A stretch of 64,000 nt of DNA from Chalara sp. BL73 (Eukaryota; Ascomycota; Leotiomycetes; Helotiales). Shown one piece after another: positions 32,717 to 45,300 of the stretch. Within the stretch, counting starts at the first letter, position 1, and every line of letters starts with the position of its first letter. The notes under the pieces were generated by a model, which saw only the letters and a program-made list of their open reading frames with translations, was not told the DNA's origin and made no database searches. The DNA is taken from assembly GCA_918026815.1 (NCBI GenBank), contig CAKJVC010000150.1:992001-1056000 (forward strand), given 5' to 3'. Both the position numbers and the translations under genes were made by a program.

Positions 32717-35700
32717 GGGTCCCGGTACACCTACCCCCGGGGGTAGGAATAAGTTTTCTGACTAAGCACAACGCGTACCCCCCAACCAGGCCTGTAAATA
32801 CAGCGTGACCAGCCTGTACGCACGCGATTACGAGCCTGTAGGGTGTTTAACGCATTTGTAAAGACCTGTAACCGTACTTTGTTAAAAAAAAAATGCAGTA
32901 GCATAAGTATACAAGCAAAAAACAAAGTTATTCAAGCTTTGGTTGTACAGGCTTGTTGCGTTGTGCTTACAGGCTGGTCGCAGTGTGTTTTAGGGCTGTA
33001 AAATTGCCCGCAAACACGACTACAAGCCTGTAAATGTAACAGCCAGGGCCGGTTAGGGACGGATATCACAACAGCTACAGGCATACAACTACAGCAGCTA
33101 CAGGCATACAGCTACAGCACAGTTGAAAGGATATAAGGAACAGCTAGAGTTTTCAGAAGGAAAGCAAGCTTGAGTTTATTTGCTAGACGGACAAGCATAC
33201 TTTTGATATTAATACATTACTATTTCTATTCTATTGCAGTCACGTGTTTTTACTTGTTATATTGCAATTTTTTCTGTTGCTTTTTATTTGTTACAGTAAA
33301 GCAACTAAAACTTTAGTGATTACTATTTTTTAGTTGTAAAATAACCTGTAAAATAACCTGTGAACTTTAAATTATATAACTTTACATAATATATTTCTTT
33401 TGATTTTTAGCAACATCGTTCGTAATTGCTTTTTATACGTCGTTTACACTCCGTAAGTTATACTTTTTCTCGTTTACTTCAAAGTCCGATTCTATTTGTT
33501 TTTCAGTTTGGTTTTCAAGTTTTTTTTTATTATTTAGCTATATCGTAATTTCTTTAAGTGTCTAGTTAGTTTTGCTAGCTATAATATTACCCTGAAAATT
33601 CCGGCGCTTTTTTGGCATAAGCTATAACTGTTCCTGTAAGATTTTGAGCCGTAAAGTTTTCTATTTCCGGGCTTTACGGTAGTTTGCAGACTGTACACTT
33701 AAGTGGGCTTTTAGCTATGCTTTTTTTTCAGCTATATAGTTTTGTATTAAAACTTCCGGGCGGTTTGGTGCTAGTTTTTTTGGTAATTCTACAATTATAA
33801 AATTAAGTTCCGGTTCTAGTTCTAGTTCTGGTTTTAGCTTTGATTCCGGTTCCGGTTCCGGTAGTACTAGCTCGATTTTTTGATTATACTGCTCGTAAAA
33901 GTTTTTTTGCGAGCTAAGTATATTTCCTAGTATATTTTCCGGAATCCGGAAAGTCGGTATTAAGCTAGTAAACACTTTTACGGATATCTGAAAGTCCGTA
34001 ACTAGTAAAAGCGCTGGAACTGGAGCCGTATTCCGTAAAACAGCTTAAAACTGTGAAACTTCAATATTTTAAAGTATTTGGCTTTGTATAGCAATTGAAG
34101 CTTGAAGCTTAATTGGGCAATTTCGACTTGTACGTGAATAGCTTTTGTTATAACATGCAAAACAAACTGAAGGCTGTTTTTTTGGTTGTAATTTTTCGAC
34201 GGATAAAATACGGCTTGTATTTCGGTTTGTAATAGCGAAGCGGCCTGGTTTTTTAACTCGTAAAGAGTCAAGAAGTAGTTGTAAAGTGTTTTCGCAGTTC
34301 CAATACTAGTAGTTATAGAAATCTGCAGGAATAAAGCCGGTAGTATTTTTTTTTATGTCACAAGTATATGCACAAAGTAATCTTATTGTTCGTGTAAAAG
34401 CTTTAGTACACGGCTTTAACGGACGAAACACAGTTTTAATATAGCGTTAAACAAGCCGAAGTGCATACTAAGTAATAACTCCAAAAACACTACGGTATAG
34501 TTTACGGTCGAGATTTAAAAGTATAGAGTTTCGCTCGCTACTTGTAAAAGTCCGAATCGAAATAACTTAGTTAATAACTGCATTCTCGATATTTAACTAA
34601 GTTGAGTATAAGTCTTTTTTAGTTTTTTTTCTTTTAAAGTACTGTTTAAGATATACATAAACACTTTCGCTTTTACGGGTCGAATTTGAGTTAGTTATAA
34701 CTTATAAATAGTAATTACAAGCTCGAATATATTTACCGAAACGTAGTTTAAGTTTTAAAATGCATATAAGAACTCGTCCAAGCCGTAACTAAACGTTGCT
34801 TTTGGCCGTTTTTTAACTACTTATTACGGAGATAATTAATACACTTTTGGTACTTTAAAACAAAATACTTAGTGTGTAGTTCTAACCAACGTTTTTTATA
34901 TTGGTCGACTGTCTGAGCGTAAATAATACTTTGCTATAAAGTATTAAAAGCCGGCTAATTATCGCTTAGAATACTTTTATAGTAAACTAGTACACGCTGA
35001 TTTACATGCTAAACACAAAGCATAATAAAAATATTCGGAAATACAGCTTTAAATGCATATTTTACAGCATTATTTTTATTTATAAGTATTACTTTCGGGC
35101 TTATTTTAAGCTGTTGAAATTGTTGAAATGCCTAAATATAGTCAACTGTAGATTCGCCAGGAAAAAAACAAAATTCAATTAAGAATGTTTTGCTAGAACT
35201 CGTAATTTTTAAATATTAAATTAAAAGTTAGAATTTAAGTTTACAGTTTATTGTTATAACGTAATCTAGCTATATAGCCTGTAAATAACCTGTAATTTAT
35301 TTACTAACTATATAAACAAGCAGCATATTAAATTTGTTTGTTTTGTAAGTACTATTAATTATAACTATGTCTTGATTTTAGTATACTAGTTGAATAGATT
35401 CTGGGTAAGCAATAAAAAGATATTCGGCCTTATTTTGGTCCGTAACTTGTATTCGGAAATGTATTTTTCGGTCTGTAAAGTGTTTAAGTAGTGCATTATT
35501 AGCTGATAGTTTATGTAATCGTTTTCGCTTAAAACTTTTGTTCAAATTGTATATATTTTAAGTTTGAAAAGTATTCGAAGTATTGTGTCGAAGAAAAGCT
35601 ATACAGTTTCGTGGTTTAATTCTTAATACTATTAACTCGCTGTAAATTACTCGGAAATATATATACTAGCATTATAAAGCTGTCGAGCTTTATTTAAGTT

Positions 35701-36337
35701 TTTTTGAGCAAGCTTACAGTGTACTGAGTGCGAAGTTGCTACAGAGCTAAAAAAGTGGTTATAAGTATTATATTGAGCTTTTTCCCGATGTCGAATCTTT
35801 TATTGTAACTTAGCTTTCTTTATTGCTTTAATCGAAAATTGACATTCTGTTTTACGAGTGTTTGTTTGTCGTTTACGGGCGCGTAACTGATTTTGCGAAT
35901 TGTTTTCTGGCGGAGGCTGTCTACTACAGTCGCATTCGTAAACTAATTTCTTCCGTAAACAGCTGCTTACTGTTTTTGATCGACTAATTCGAAACGTATA
36001 ATAATGTTGTGCTGTTTAGGCTTGTATTGATTGGTACAACTGTTTTTGAGAGTTATATATAGCTTCTGGCGGTAGTGGCATTAAAGGCTTTAGAATAGGA
36101 AGCAAGGACGGCGTTGGTGATATCAACGCTTTTGTAGAAGGAGATATCGACATTGATGATTGGCTATCCATTGTTGTAAAGTAAAAAATGAGATTGTGAA
36201 AGAGAATCAGTTAGTTTACAGGTCCGTAACACGTTCTACAGGCGTTCTACAGTTCGCGTTAAGCCTGGTTGGGGGGTACGCGTTGTGCTTAGTCAGAAAA
36301 CTTATTCCTACCCCCGGGGGTAGGTGTACCGGGACCC
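32717..36337 (-). mobile_element. Dead Mutator-like element (MULE) with intact ends
   Basis: 3,621 bp. Terminal inverted repeats 32717-32791 and 36263-36337 appear identical over 75 bp and begin GGGTCCCGGTACACC. Flanks are the 9-bp duplication CTACGTAAT (32708-32716 and 36338-36346), the MULE hallmark. Next to both ends are many short CCTGTA/TACAGG words, likely transposase-binding subterminal repeats. The interior is very AT-rich and its transposase is ruined (33433-36171). Ends intact and core dead suggests it could still be moved in trans by a related enzyme; that is inference. Confidence 0.9.
33433..36171 (-). pseudogene. RIP-mutated MULE transposase
   Basis: Begins MDSQSSMSISPSTKAL and aligns by eye with the intact protein at 46798-49841 along most of its length. 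Examples (stop = *): QA*TAQHYYTFRI vs QAWAAQHYYAFRI; FFPGESTVDYI*AFQQFQ vs FLPGETQQDFVWAFRCFQ; CV*HVNQRV vs CIWHVNQCV; NYRKARK*KTLR vs EYRKARKWSTPR; PNRPEVLIQNYIAEKKA* vs PDRPEVLMQAYLAEKAAW. Nearly every tryptophan codon of the relative is a stop here, the mark of G-to-A changes on the coding strand as made by repeat-induced point mutation. Numerous other stops; no product expected. Confidence 0.9.
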
Positions 36338-36346
36338 CTACGTAAT

Positions 36347-36449
36347 AGGCTTAGCCATTAGCCAAAGGGTCAAATCCCTTTTACTGGGTAACCTCTTAAA
36401 TAGTTCTTAATCAAGTCAATACATCCTCCCTGAAGCACTGCAGTAGGGC
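36347..36449. other. Short spacer
   Basis: Sequence between the MULE target site and the dispersed repeat at 36450. Nothing recognised. Confidence 0.3.
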
Positions 36450-36790
36450 TGTCACGACACGCGCTGTGGATCTACAGATACAAAGGGTAACGGTGGCATC
36501 ATATAGAGAATCTAAAGCTAAGGAGGGAAGAGGAGCTCGGGGAGAGCAGGCTATAGAACAGCCTGTGCTGTCTCTGCACAATTTCTTCTTGGCGGCAAAT
36601 ATCGTAAGCTATTGTACTTTCTAGTAGTTGTAATGAAAGTCAGCTACAACATTACTTGTAACTTATTACTTATTGTCTTTTGGTTTTTACTCGGTTGCGA
36701 TTTAAATTGCTAATTGAAAGAATAGCGTGAAACAAAATTTTATTCTTAATATTTTTGGACTAGAAAAGGCAAACCCACTTTCCAAAACGC
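36450..36790. repeat. Dispersed LTR-like repeat, copy A
   Basis: Starts TGTCACGACACGCGCTGTGG. Its first third matches 60367-60480 and its last two thirds match 40511-40740 (shared GCTATCTCTGCA-type block, CTTGGCGG, GTTAGCTACAACAT, TAGTGTGAAACA-like end and AATATTTTTGG). This looks like parts of one retroelement terminal repeat, but no element with two ends was found. Confidence 0.5.
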
Positions 36791-37855
36791 TCTTGAAAAT
36801 GCCCTTGCAGCCTAAATATGCGCGCTGTCATGATTTCTTCGTTTGGGGGAACTCGTTTTTCTTAGCGCATTTCAGCCAAGATTAAAAGTTTGCGAGTAGT
36901 TCAGCATAATCAAGATTACTTTTATGAAAAATCCAAGAGTTAAAAAACTATTTGTGAGAAGTTCTTTCTCGAGCAGCCTACTCTACCTGGAAGATATGGC
37001 CTACCAATCAAAGTAATAATCTCGTGGGCATTGATAAATGCCAATACATTAATGATCTTCGCCTATGGCGCGACAACCTCAAATCAAATCTGAATACAAG
37101 AACACGACAGCGCAGTGTATGCCAAAGACACATACGCATGTAATCCAGACAATGTCACCTCTCTAATGTCAGAGTAGGAGGCTGTGATATAGTTGTAATT
37201 GTCGCCGTTGTCCATCCCATTTTGGAAATCGAAGATGCAGCGCAAGAGGAATATGGCATTCGTAATGAAGTACATTTCTAGGTCTCGAGGTCTTTGATCT
37301 CAGGAAACAAACGAACATTTCCTCACAAATAAATTCTGTTTTTCGACACTAACAAAGGCTACTTCAAGCTAGACCCAGTCTCTGAAATTCTCGATGGCAA
37401 ATCACTCTTCTCCTTTCAATATCTGTATTCCAACCTTGCTCCCTTAAGACCTGAACCCGCCTATCTCTTGTGCTCTTCAGACTCAATCCCCGACCGTTAC
37501 CTAACTCCACTTGCAGCAAGTCGTTTTCCTCATCCCCAACGAGGACACTTTCCCAGATATCACCTACCAATCCCAGCTTCGGTACAACCCTTACGCCCAT
37601 CTCTTCAGCCCCGGTTTTGACTCTTTCAGGGCATGCCCTACAGCGCTACCTCACGCCTAAGATCTCCGTCCCAATCTCGTAAAGCGACATCGCGCTCCAA
37701 CCGTGGCGGTCGCTGCGCACCGTACTCCCAAGTGGTCAGGATCTGACTGATCATCCGTGGATGAAGCGTATTATGTAACATAGACTAATGCCCTCTAGGC
37801 TTAGCAGCGGAATTGACTTTCATCAATACCATGTGCTTCCCTATTATCCAGACTA
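36791..37855. other. No gene seen (about 1 kb)
   Basis: Small frames at 37084-37275 and 37364-37682 lack recognisable content. Includes the 3' flank of the next gene. Confidence 0.4.
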
Positions 37856-40109
37856 TTAATATCGTTTCCGTTTTTGCCGGTGTGCCAAACTTCTAGTTGA
37901 GCGCGTGGACGTCAGTGACATCTCATCACCTTCGAGAAGAATTTTTTTCTGTGCTAGATTTGCAGGAAGCGGCTTAACGAGATAAAGACCTTTATCAGCT
38001 TCGGTTAATGGAAATGGAAGATGGTTTCCAAATACCACCCTCGCAGAATGGCACATCCCTGCGCTGTCAACAGCACCGTTGGTTGAAGCAGCCTGCTCCT
38101 GGTTCCTTACAGCTGCACCATCCAATAGCCAGTACTGAAGCACTGCTCTTGCCCACTCCTGATCATCGACATCGGCACTCGCTCCCAAATAAGAACGGTG
38201 GCGAATCGCTTCGTTTGGAGATCCTCGTAATATTTCGAGAAGCCAGAGACTAATCTGGTCTTGCTTTGAGGCCACCATTATTATCATTTTCCCATCCAAA
38301 TCTCTCTGAAGAGCAGGAATCTCGTCTTCCTGTTCTATCATTTTCGTTTGCGGAGGCTCCCAAGGAGTGTTCGTGCTGTATTCATCCTTGATTTTCAGGA
38401 GGATCTCGATATCATCAACGTTTTCACCTGCGGCCCAACAAGCTTTTCGTGTGGTATCGATTTCGCTCTCTACTCGCTGCAGCTGCACGACTAAGTCAGC
38501 ATCCTGATTAATTCCCCCTTCTTCTTCATTCTCGGAAAATATCCAAGGCATGGCTCCGATTCCTTCGATCCATGTCTTCATTGTTGATCTCAAATGAAGA
38601 AGGCGAATATAATCATTCAGTCGGGAAGATAGGCAGTTGCGAGCCTTTCGGGTTATGATAGCGTTGAAGTCTAGGAAGCTAGGTTTCTTAGTGGGTTGGC
38701 TATCCAGCCTTGAATCCGCCTTGCGCTTCCCGCCTTTCAGAGGGAGGTTTGAAGAGCTGTCGGGAGGTTCTATATCATTGCGTACACGCCTCATATGATC
38801 ACGGAGTTCCCAATGACGCGGAAATCCATTGCCCGGAACGGCTCTGTCACACTCTTCATAGGTACAAAGTAATATCTTATCACCATGTCCATGCATATTA
38901 TGTGCTTCGCGTTCATGGCAGAGGAGACAGGCGGTAGATGGGAAGGAAAGCTCCTCACAACCTGTTACCTTGCAGCGATATGGCTTAAGGTGCGAGTCAA
39001 CGAATTTGCTTAAACAATGCATTAGTACAGCAACCAAGAGAAGGAGGTAAAACATCCATACTTGTAATTGTCCCTAAGTTTTTCGGGTTTGTGCTGGAAA
39101 GGGTGATAGTCATCCCGTTGGCAGTAGCGAAGTCCGTCGGCCTGAACGGACACATTTTGGTTCAAGGGATGGTCCGGGGTAGTGTCCCCAATCTCAAAGC
39201 TAGGGCTAATATCTCCGCAAGAGTCACCGAAAAGTTCACCAGTAAGCAGTGTATTCTGAAACAACTTATAACGTGACTCAGTGAAGCTATAGAACAGACG
39301 ATGTCGTCAGCTCCGCGGCTAAAAGAGAGGGATGCACTTCATACCTGGGTAACTCTAGCTCGTAGGTTGTAGATTGGAAACTGGCATAAGATTCCGCTGA
39401 TCCATTCCGAGAGCCCAGAGCGCTCTCTATTCTATTCAGACTGCCGGCGATACTCGCAAGACTAGCGGGTCCATTGTTGAGATCTGGATTGTTAAAGAAA
39501 AGATACGCGTCTCTCCGCTCAAATGCTTCAGTAGTTAACTTATGTGCTTTGGCAGCCTCATCGATCTTTGTGGATATTTTCTCGAGCGCAGTTGACTGGC
39601 TTATGTCTAAGTGCCTAATTGTATTAGTACATTCGTAAGTCATTTGCAAGAGATTTGAGTTACCTGCCAACAACCGAGAGCTTGGTCGTGATATTGCCCC
39701 TATGGTTCGCAATCTCTTGATAAATATCCACGATTTTTCTCTGCTCAAGTGCGACCAAAAACTTCCTAAAGGTTGCTCTTGTCCCTGATCCGAACATGGG
39801 TTGACAAGCACTAGCCTTCTCTAACCACAAACCCACATCTTTCCCGCAGTCGTTAATTTGTATCTGTAACGATGCAAGAATATTCTGGTTGGCATCTGCA
39901 GCCGTAGTATTCTCGAGCTTTCTCATGAGATCACGGACATCCTCGTGGATTTGAATGAGTCCATTCAGCGCTTTTAGAAACCGTCTCACTGACCCTGAAG
40001 CTTCAGAGCACTCCTGGTAGAATCCACGAAGCTTGGCGATTTGTCCCAGAGTTTGTCCAACAAGGCTGACGATGCCAGCAATACTTGCGATAGCCGCCAC
40101 GGCCTCCAT
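37856..40109 (-). CDS. Fungal STAND-type N-terminal domain plus C2H2 zinc-finger protein
   Basis: Four exons: 39664-40109, 39345-39614, 39062-39286, 37856-39008; introns of 49, 58 and 53 nt with CTAAT/CTGAC branches keep frame, 697 residues. Start chosen at MEAVAAIASIAGIVSLVGQ, the normal opening of the helical N-terminal domain (HeLo-like/STAND-N) that precedes NACHT or ankyrin modules in fungal NLR-related proteins; a longer in-frame start at 40274 exists. Then a linker with SFTESRYKLFQNTL, and a middle region with Cys/His pairs (YRCKVTGCEELSFPSTACLLCHEREAH and CTYEECDRAVPGNGFPRHWELRDHMR), C2H2-like fingers. A basic patch GGKRKADS and tail HRQKRKRY could direct nuclear import. No NTPase is present. 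A signalling or transcriptional role is inferred. Confidence 0.8.
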
Positions 40110-40510
40110 TCCCTCGTCTGTGAGGCCGTCACGCGGTAGGTAAGAGGCAATTGGGGTTGCGTCGGTGTGGAAAGCATCGAAAGAAGGAGCAATTAAATCG
40201 CGAAAATAAATGATTTGGAAGAAAACGGTAAGCCTCCTTGGGTTCGCCCTACTAAAGTGCACCGCATGATTCACTTGGTGTCCTATGTTCAGCCACGATG
40301 CCCAGCCTTACTGCCAACGCATCAAGACCACCAATAAAGTGGCAACATACCTCAACGGCGCAAGAGTTCACGAATAGCATTGAAAAAAAAAGTGGTGAGA
40401 GAGACGGCGTGATAGGCAGTTTTGCGGGCGTTTTTAAGGAGCTAGAAAATCTCTTAACCCATATATTTGGCCAGATAGATCATGTGACCCGTCAAACAGG
40501 CACCAGAGGA
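40110..40510. other. Upstream region of preceding gene
   Basis: Promoter and leader of the minus-strand STAND-N/C2H2 gene. Nothing else recognised. Confidence 0.4.
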
Positions 40511-40740
40511 CGGCCAGTGCTATCTCTGCAGAATCTACTCTTGGCGGTGGAATCATAAGCTGCCTTCCCGGGCTGTGACGAAAGTTAGCTACAACATCAT
40601 CATCTGTAACTCATCTACTCATTGTTCTTTCTGTTTTTCACTCAGTTTCACTTTAAATTTTAATTAAAAGGGATAGTGTGAAACAGCACTATACACTCAA
40701 TATTTTTGGGCCAAGGAAAGGGAACCGGCACTCTTTGAGT
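40511..40740. repeat. Dispersed LTR-like repeat, copy B (partial)
   Basis: Diverged match to 36559-36790: shared CAGTGCTATCTCTGCAG, CTTGGCGG, AAAGTTAGCTACAACATC and AATATTTTTGG blocks in the same order and spacing. Confidence 0.55.
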
Positions 40741-41246
40741 CCCGCTGCGGCTAATTATTTGCTGGCCTCTTTGACAAGTTGAAGTGCAACAGGCAAAACA
40801 ACGCGTTGGAAACAAGAGCCAAACTCATAATATCAGAGGGAACGCGAGCGCTGTCTACCATCACCCGAATTGCCACCCAGTATGGTAGCGGTGTATAGAC
40901 ATCTACTTCCTGAATCATAAATCTAAAGATGTGGGTGAACCATCTGATGGCGTTGCAGCTACGGGATATGGAGGCACCAAACGCTCTGTTACGATTACTG
41001 AGATCTTCAGCCGCGTTAGACCACAGCGACGAACTCCCACCGGCATTCGTGTGCACAATATCTCGAAGTCTTACTTTGAATGTTCAGTAAAGCCACTAGA
41101 TTGAGAGCAGAACAGTAAATATAAACATGGGTCCTTTGTATTTGGCTGTCAACCCCTAAACATGAAGGTTACTAGCCCCGCGTTTCAAAGACAAATACTC
41201 TAATCCTAGAACCTCTTGCTTTTTTTCTAAGAATTTAACAGTATCT
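40741..41246. other. No firm gene
   Basis: A 101-residue minus-strand frame (40751-41056) is open but unrecognised; it may be a fragment of a decayed gene. Confidence 0.35.
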
Positions 41247-41480
41247 TTAGATATTCTTAGATTTTGGAGTGGAGGGAGGGGTAGCCGGAACTGTAGATGG
41301 AGAGCGCGTGGATGAAATCGAAGGATTCCCTACGTAAGGCCGAAGTCGATGGCCTAGATTCCAGCTCCTGTGCCTAAATCGAGGACGCGTTTGGGGTGGG
41401 GGGACTGCCGTGGGTGAGCGTAAAGATGTCATTGCTGACTGGTGACGCGCAGACCAGATAGCCGATCCACACACGGCCTT
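41247..41480 (-). pseudogene. Fragment of LaeA-like SAM methyltransferase
   Basis: The minus strand near 41340-41392 reads KRVLDLGTGAGI*AIDFGLT, which is motif I (SAM-binding GTGTGIWAIDFA) of LaeA-like methyltransferases, with the tryptophan codon replaced by TAG. A second stop follows within ten residues. Upstream a HxIFTLTHG-like segment may be the preceding 'H...L.L.G' block. Only a remnant of the N-terminal half is present. Confidence 0.5.
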
Positions 41481-42324
41481 AGGTCTTGCATCGAACATTG
41501 CCCAACTTTGTCACGTTTACCAGCGATCTGATTTCCAAAGGTCGTGAGATCTATAAATCGGCGGATGGAACTCTGTAGATCTTTGGCAAGTTCCCTGCAG
41601 GACGCGGCCCGCAATGGGTGGAGGAGGCTGGCAGATGCATGGGTGGAACACCACCAAAAATATAAAAAATGAAGAGGTTAACATCGGAAGAAGACAAGAT
41701 GGTGAAAGCCCTTCACCGCAATTCATCAGCCACAATATTACTTAAATCACAAACACAGTCTCCGACTGTTCTCCAAACGATAAGAATTTACCTTGGATGA
41801 CTGTCACACCAAGCCTGTGACATACTTCAACCCCATATCCTCGTTCGCAAGCCGGCTGTATGACAACCAAGACGAAAAAAAGGATTGCTCAGCTTCAACT
41901 CCTCACTCCAAGAAACGTCCGCAAATTTTTTCCAAGTATCTTAGCCAGATTTCCTCCAATTATGGGATTTATGCTGCGCAATTACAATGAACCCCAGACG
42001 ACCAGTATCAACCTCGTCTTTGTCGTCAAATATGATCCACCCAACCCAAGTGTTGTCCATCTTTGATTTTACAATCCATGTCTGAACAAGGCTCAATGTG
42101 ACAGCCTTGCAAGCTCCTTACCACTTCAACCTCTAATACGCATTCTACACACTGTTTTGGCTACCCGAACTGGGAGAGCATGTAGAGGTGAGCTTGAGAT
42201 CTCGATTCCATCTAATGTTAAGCTCAGGAACATTCCCATAACGGATACTCCCTTCGTATTTCATCCAGGATCATGACGGGACCTAGCTAAGTGCTCATAT
42301 GCAGGGCATATCGTCTGTCATCTT
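41481..42324. other. No gene seen
   Basis: Includes the 3' flank of the SNF2 gene. Short frames only. Confidence 0.4.
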
Positions 42325-45300
42325 TTAGTGTTGCGAGACCACTGTGATAGGTCCTTTGGTCGAGACTCTAGATTCGACGATTTTGCTGAGCTCCTGAAGA
42401 CGCTTGATCGCCCCGTCATCCCCCGAGGACTTCTTCCTATCTGAAGATTGAAGGCCGCCTTCCAGGGCCAACCGTATCTTCACCATTTGACGGGTCTTTA
42501 CAGCCTGTCTAAGTGTTAAATAATTGTTTGAACAGACTCATGAATGATTGGTCCAACTTGCCTCTTCAATTGTTCCACTCATTATATATCGAATAATGCA
42601 GACCTTTTTGTTTTGGCCAAGGCGTAAGACGCGGCCAATTGCTTGATCTTCCATAGATGGGTTCCATTGTGGCTCAAGTATATGAACCCGACTTGCAACA
42701 GAAAGATTGTTGAGCCTGCATATAAAATGTGAGTCGTACAAATCGGTAATTTAGAGAATAGAAGGCCTTACCCAACTGCGCCCGTTCCTAATGTCATCAA
42801 AAGTACTCTAAGAGAAGGGTCGTCGTGAAATTGCGTGAGTATCTCCTGCCGTTGATGCAGGGAAAGATTGCCATCAACTTGACCAAAGGAGATACCATTT
42901 TCACGCAGGAATTGGGCGGTAAGATCAAGACTCCGCTTCCAAAATGAAAAGACAATACTAGCCATACCGTTAGCAAATAAACGAAGCATCTTGTTGCGGT
43001 TGCAGCAACCTCTTGTCATGAGAATAGTGCTCCGTTATGTCGGAGAGCAAGGCCGTCAGTTTCGATGGATATGTACAGCGATCAGATGTACGGCTGCCTC
43101 TATCAGAGTCGTGGTAATTCCCACTGTCCTCTCTTTGCAGCAACCTGTGCTGCCTGTCGATATTCTGAGCCAGATCTTGACGATCTCCGAAGGAATTTCC
43201 ACCTTCATGTAAGCTGGCAACCTCCGGAATGCACTCTCGACATTTGAGACGACGACAAGGATTATTAAGTTGTTCTACCGAGCCGTCTTTTGAATTAAAA
43301 GACAGTATGTTGGAATTGCACTTGACGCAGACGTCCTCACCACTTTGCTGATACAGGCTGTTGATTTCGTCTGGGTGGAATTGCTCTATCGAATCACTCT
43401 CCGTTATTCCCATGCTCGTAAGACCAGTATTGCAAAAGATCCGCAACCGCAATATGGCGGTTAAAAGCGCTCTGTTTGCTCGTGATGCTCGTCGGTTATT
43501 TACTACCGTATCAATGGATTGTTTACACGATTGCTGGAGATGTTCGTAGGCTTTTTTTTCAGTATCTGACAGCTGAATTTGTTTTTCAAGGCATGTAACC
43601 ACAAGGGGCAGGGTTAATATGCTTCGCCTTAAGCATATTGACCCAAGAAGCAATTTGAGGTTTTTATAATCTGGCTTCGACCTCTGCGTATTGCCCTCCA
43701 TTCTCTGTTTCCTCCCAATCCGTCTTCGAAAGGCTCCTGTTTCGGATAGGAGAGGGACCTGAAGGAACTTTATGAGCGATCCAAGATCTTCCAAAGAGTT
43801 CTGTATAGGTGTTCCTGTCATGCACCATCGGATATTTGCTGAAAGATTTGTCACAGCCTTAAATTGCTTTGTAGACGAGTTGCGGATAATATGTGCTGTT
43901 AAAGTATGAAGTCAGCCTTGTACGATAATTCTGTCTTCATCGACATTGATCATTTCTACCTTCGTCTAGAATGAGGCGATACCAGTGAAAGCATTTGAGA
44001 ACACCACCTCCACGATTGGCATCCGCAACCACTGTGCCATAAGTGGAGAATACTATATGATATGGCAGAGGTGACGATGACCCGAGGTGTCTGCTGGGTC
44101 CATGATATGTATAGTGCTTCAAGGTTCCAGGAAGAACATGCCTGATTTAAGTGAGAACGCGAAAATGAGATAGGGTACTTGGGCTTACTTCTTGACTTCA
44201 GCAATCCAACCGTTTAATAGCACTGAGACTCATCAGCGACTGTAGAGATTCGTCGGTACGAGGGATACTGACTGGCAGAGGGTACAATTACTAGTGTCGA
44301 CATGACAGGAATTATGGCAGACTTGGTCCCTTCGTCGTTCAGACATTCCCTTGCCGCAAAATGTTCTGCACGAGGAATACTGGCCACAATGGTTGCAATC
44401 ACGGTCAATGTTTTGCCTAGACCCATGTAATCAGCAAGGATACCTCCGAGAATGTCGTCCGGCGTTTTGCTCCTCGAGCCAGTGATTTTATGTGTATATC
44501 TTGTTTTGAGGCTTAGCTGATTGTCTTGTCACGAAAGAGTGATCAGATTTACATACTTTGGGCCGTCCGAGGAGAGCTCGTCAACTTCCCATAGCATTCT
44601 CCGGGCTTTATCATCAATTGATTCTCGGCTCCTCACGAAATTGACGGCTTCATTTTGATGGCTTCAAAGTATAGTTAGTCTTTCCCCCAAGATCACTCTT
44701 GATTAGATAGACTCACCTCATCAGGTCGGTTAGAATTCTTTTGTCGACGTCTACTTCCCTGCCATAGTCCTGCCCGGGCAGATCATTTATTACAGCCATT
44801 ACTTCGTCTATACGGTGGTCCAGGTCGTCAGAGGAGGGGTGCGATTCGACCGGCCCCTGGGAAGCCTCGGCAGAGATTGGAGGTAAAATAAAACCGTTAG
44901 TGAACGAGGATCCAACTTTACCGAAGTACTGGGGATTCTCATAGGGAATATCAAAAGGCATTGGGGAAGGGTGCTGTAAGAATAGGCGGTACTTTGACAG
45001 TCCCTTTGCGATAGTCTCGGCAGTGGATCGAACGCCAAACATATGTACATCCATTGACCAAACAAGCTTGGATACGTCAACACTGAGAGACTGCGTAATT
45101 GCATATAATTTTTGCTTGAATTCTGTCCGGGGAACTAGTGCCTTGTAGCGAACTTTCTCCTTTGAAGGTAGGCACGTAAGTGCCCGATGCGTCATTGTGT
45201 TCATGGTAGCAACATTTATGCCCTTAAATTGTATGTCACAACGATCCTGCGCAAAGATTATATCTAGGTATGCGAAGGTGTCTTGTTGATCGCTTTCAAT

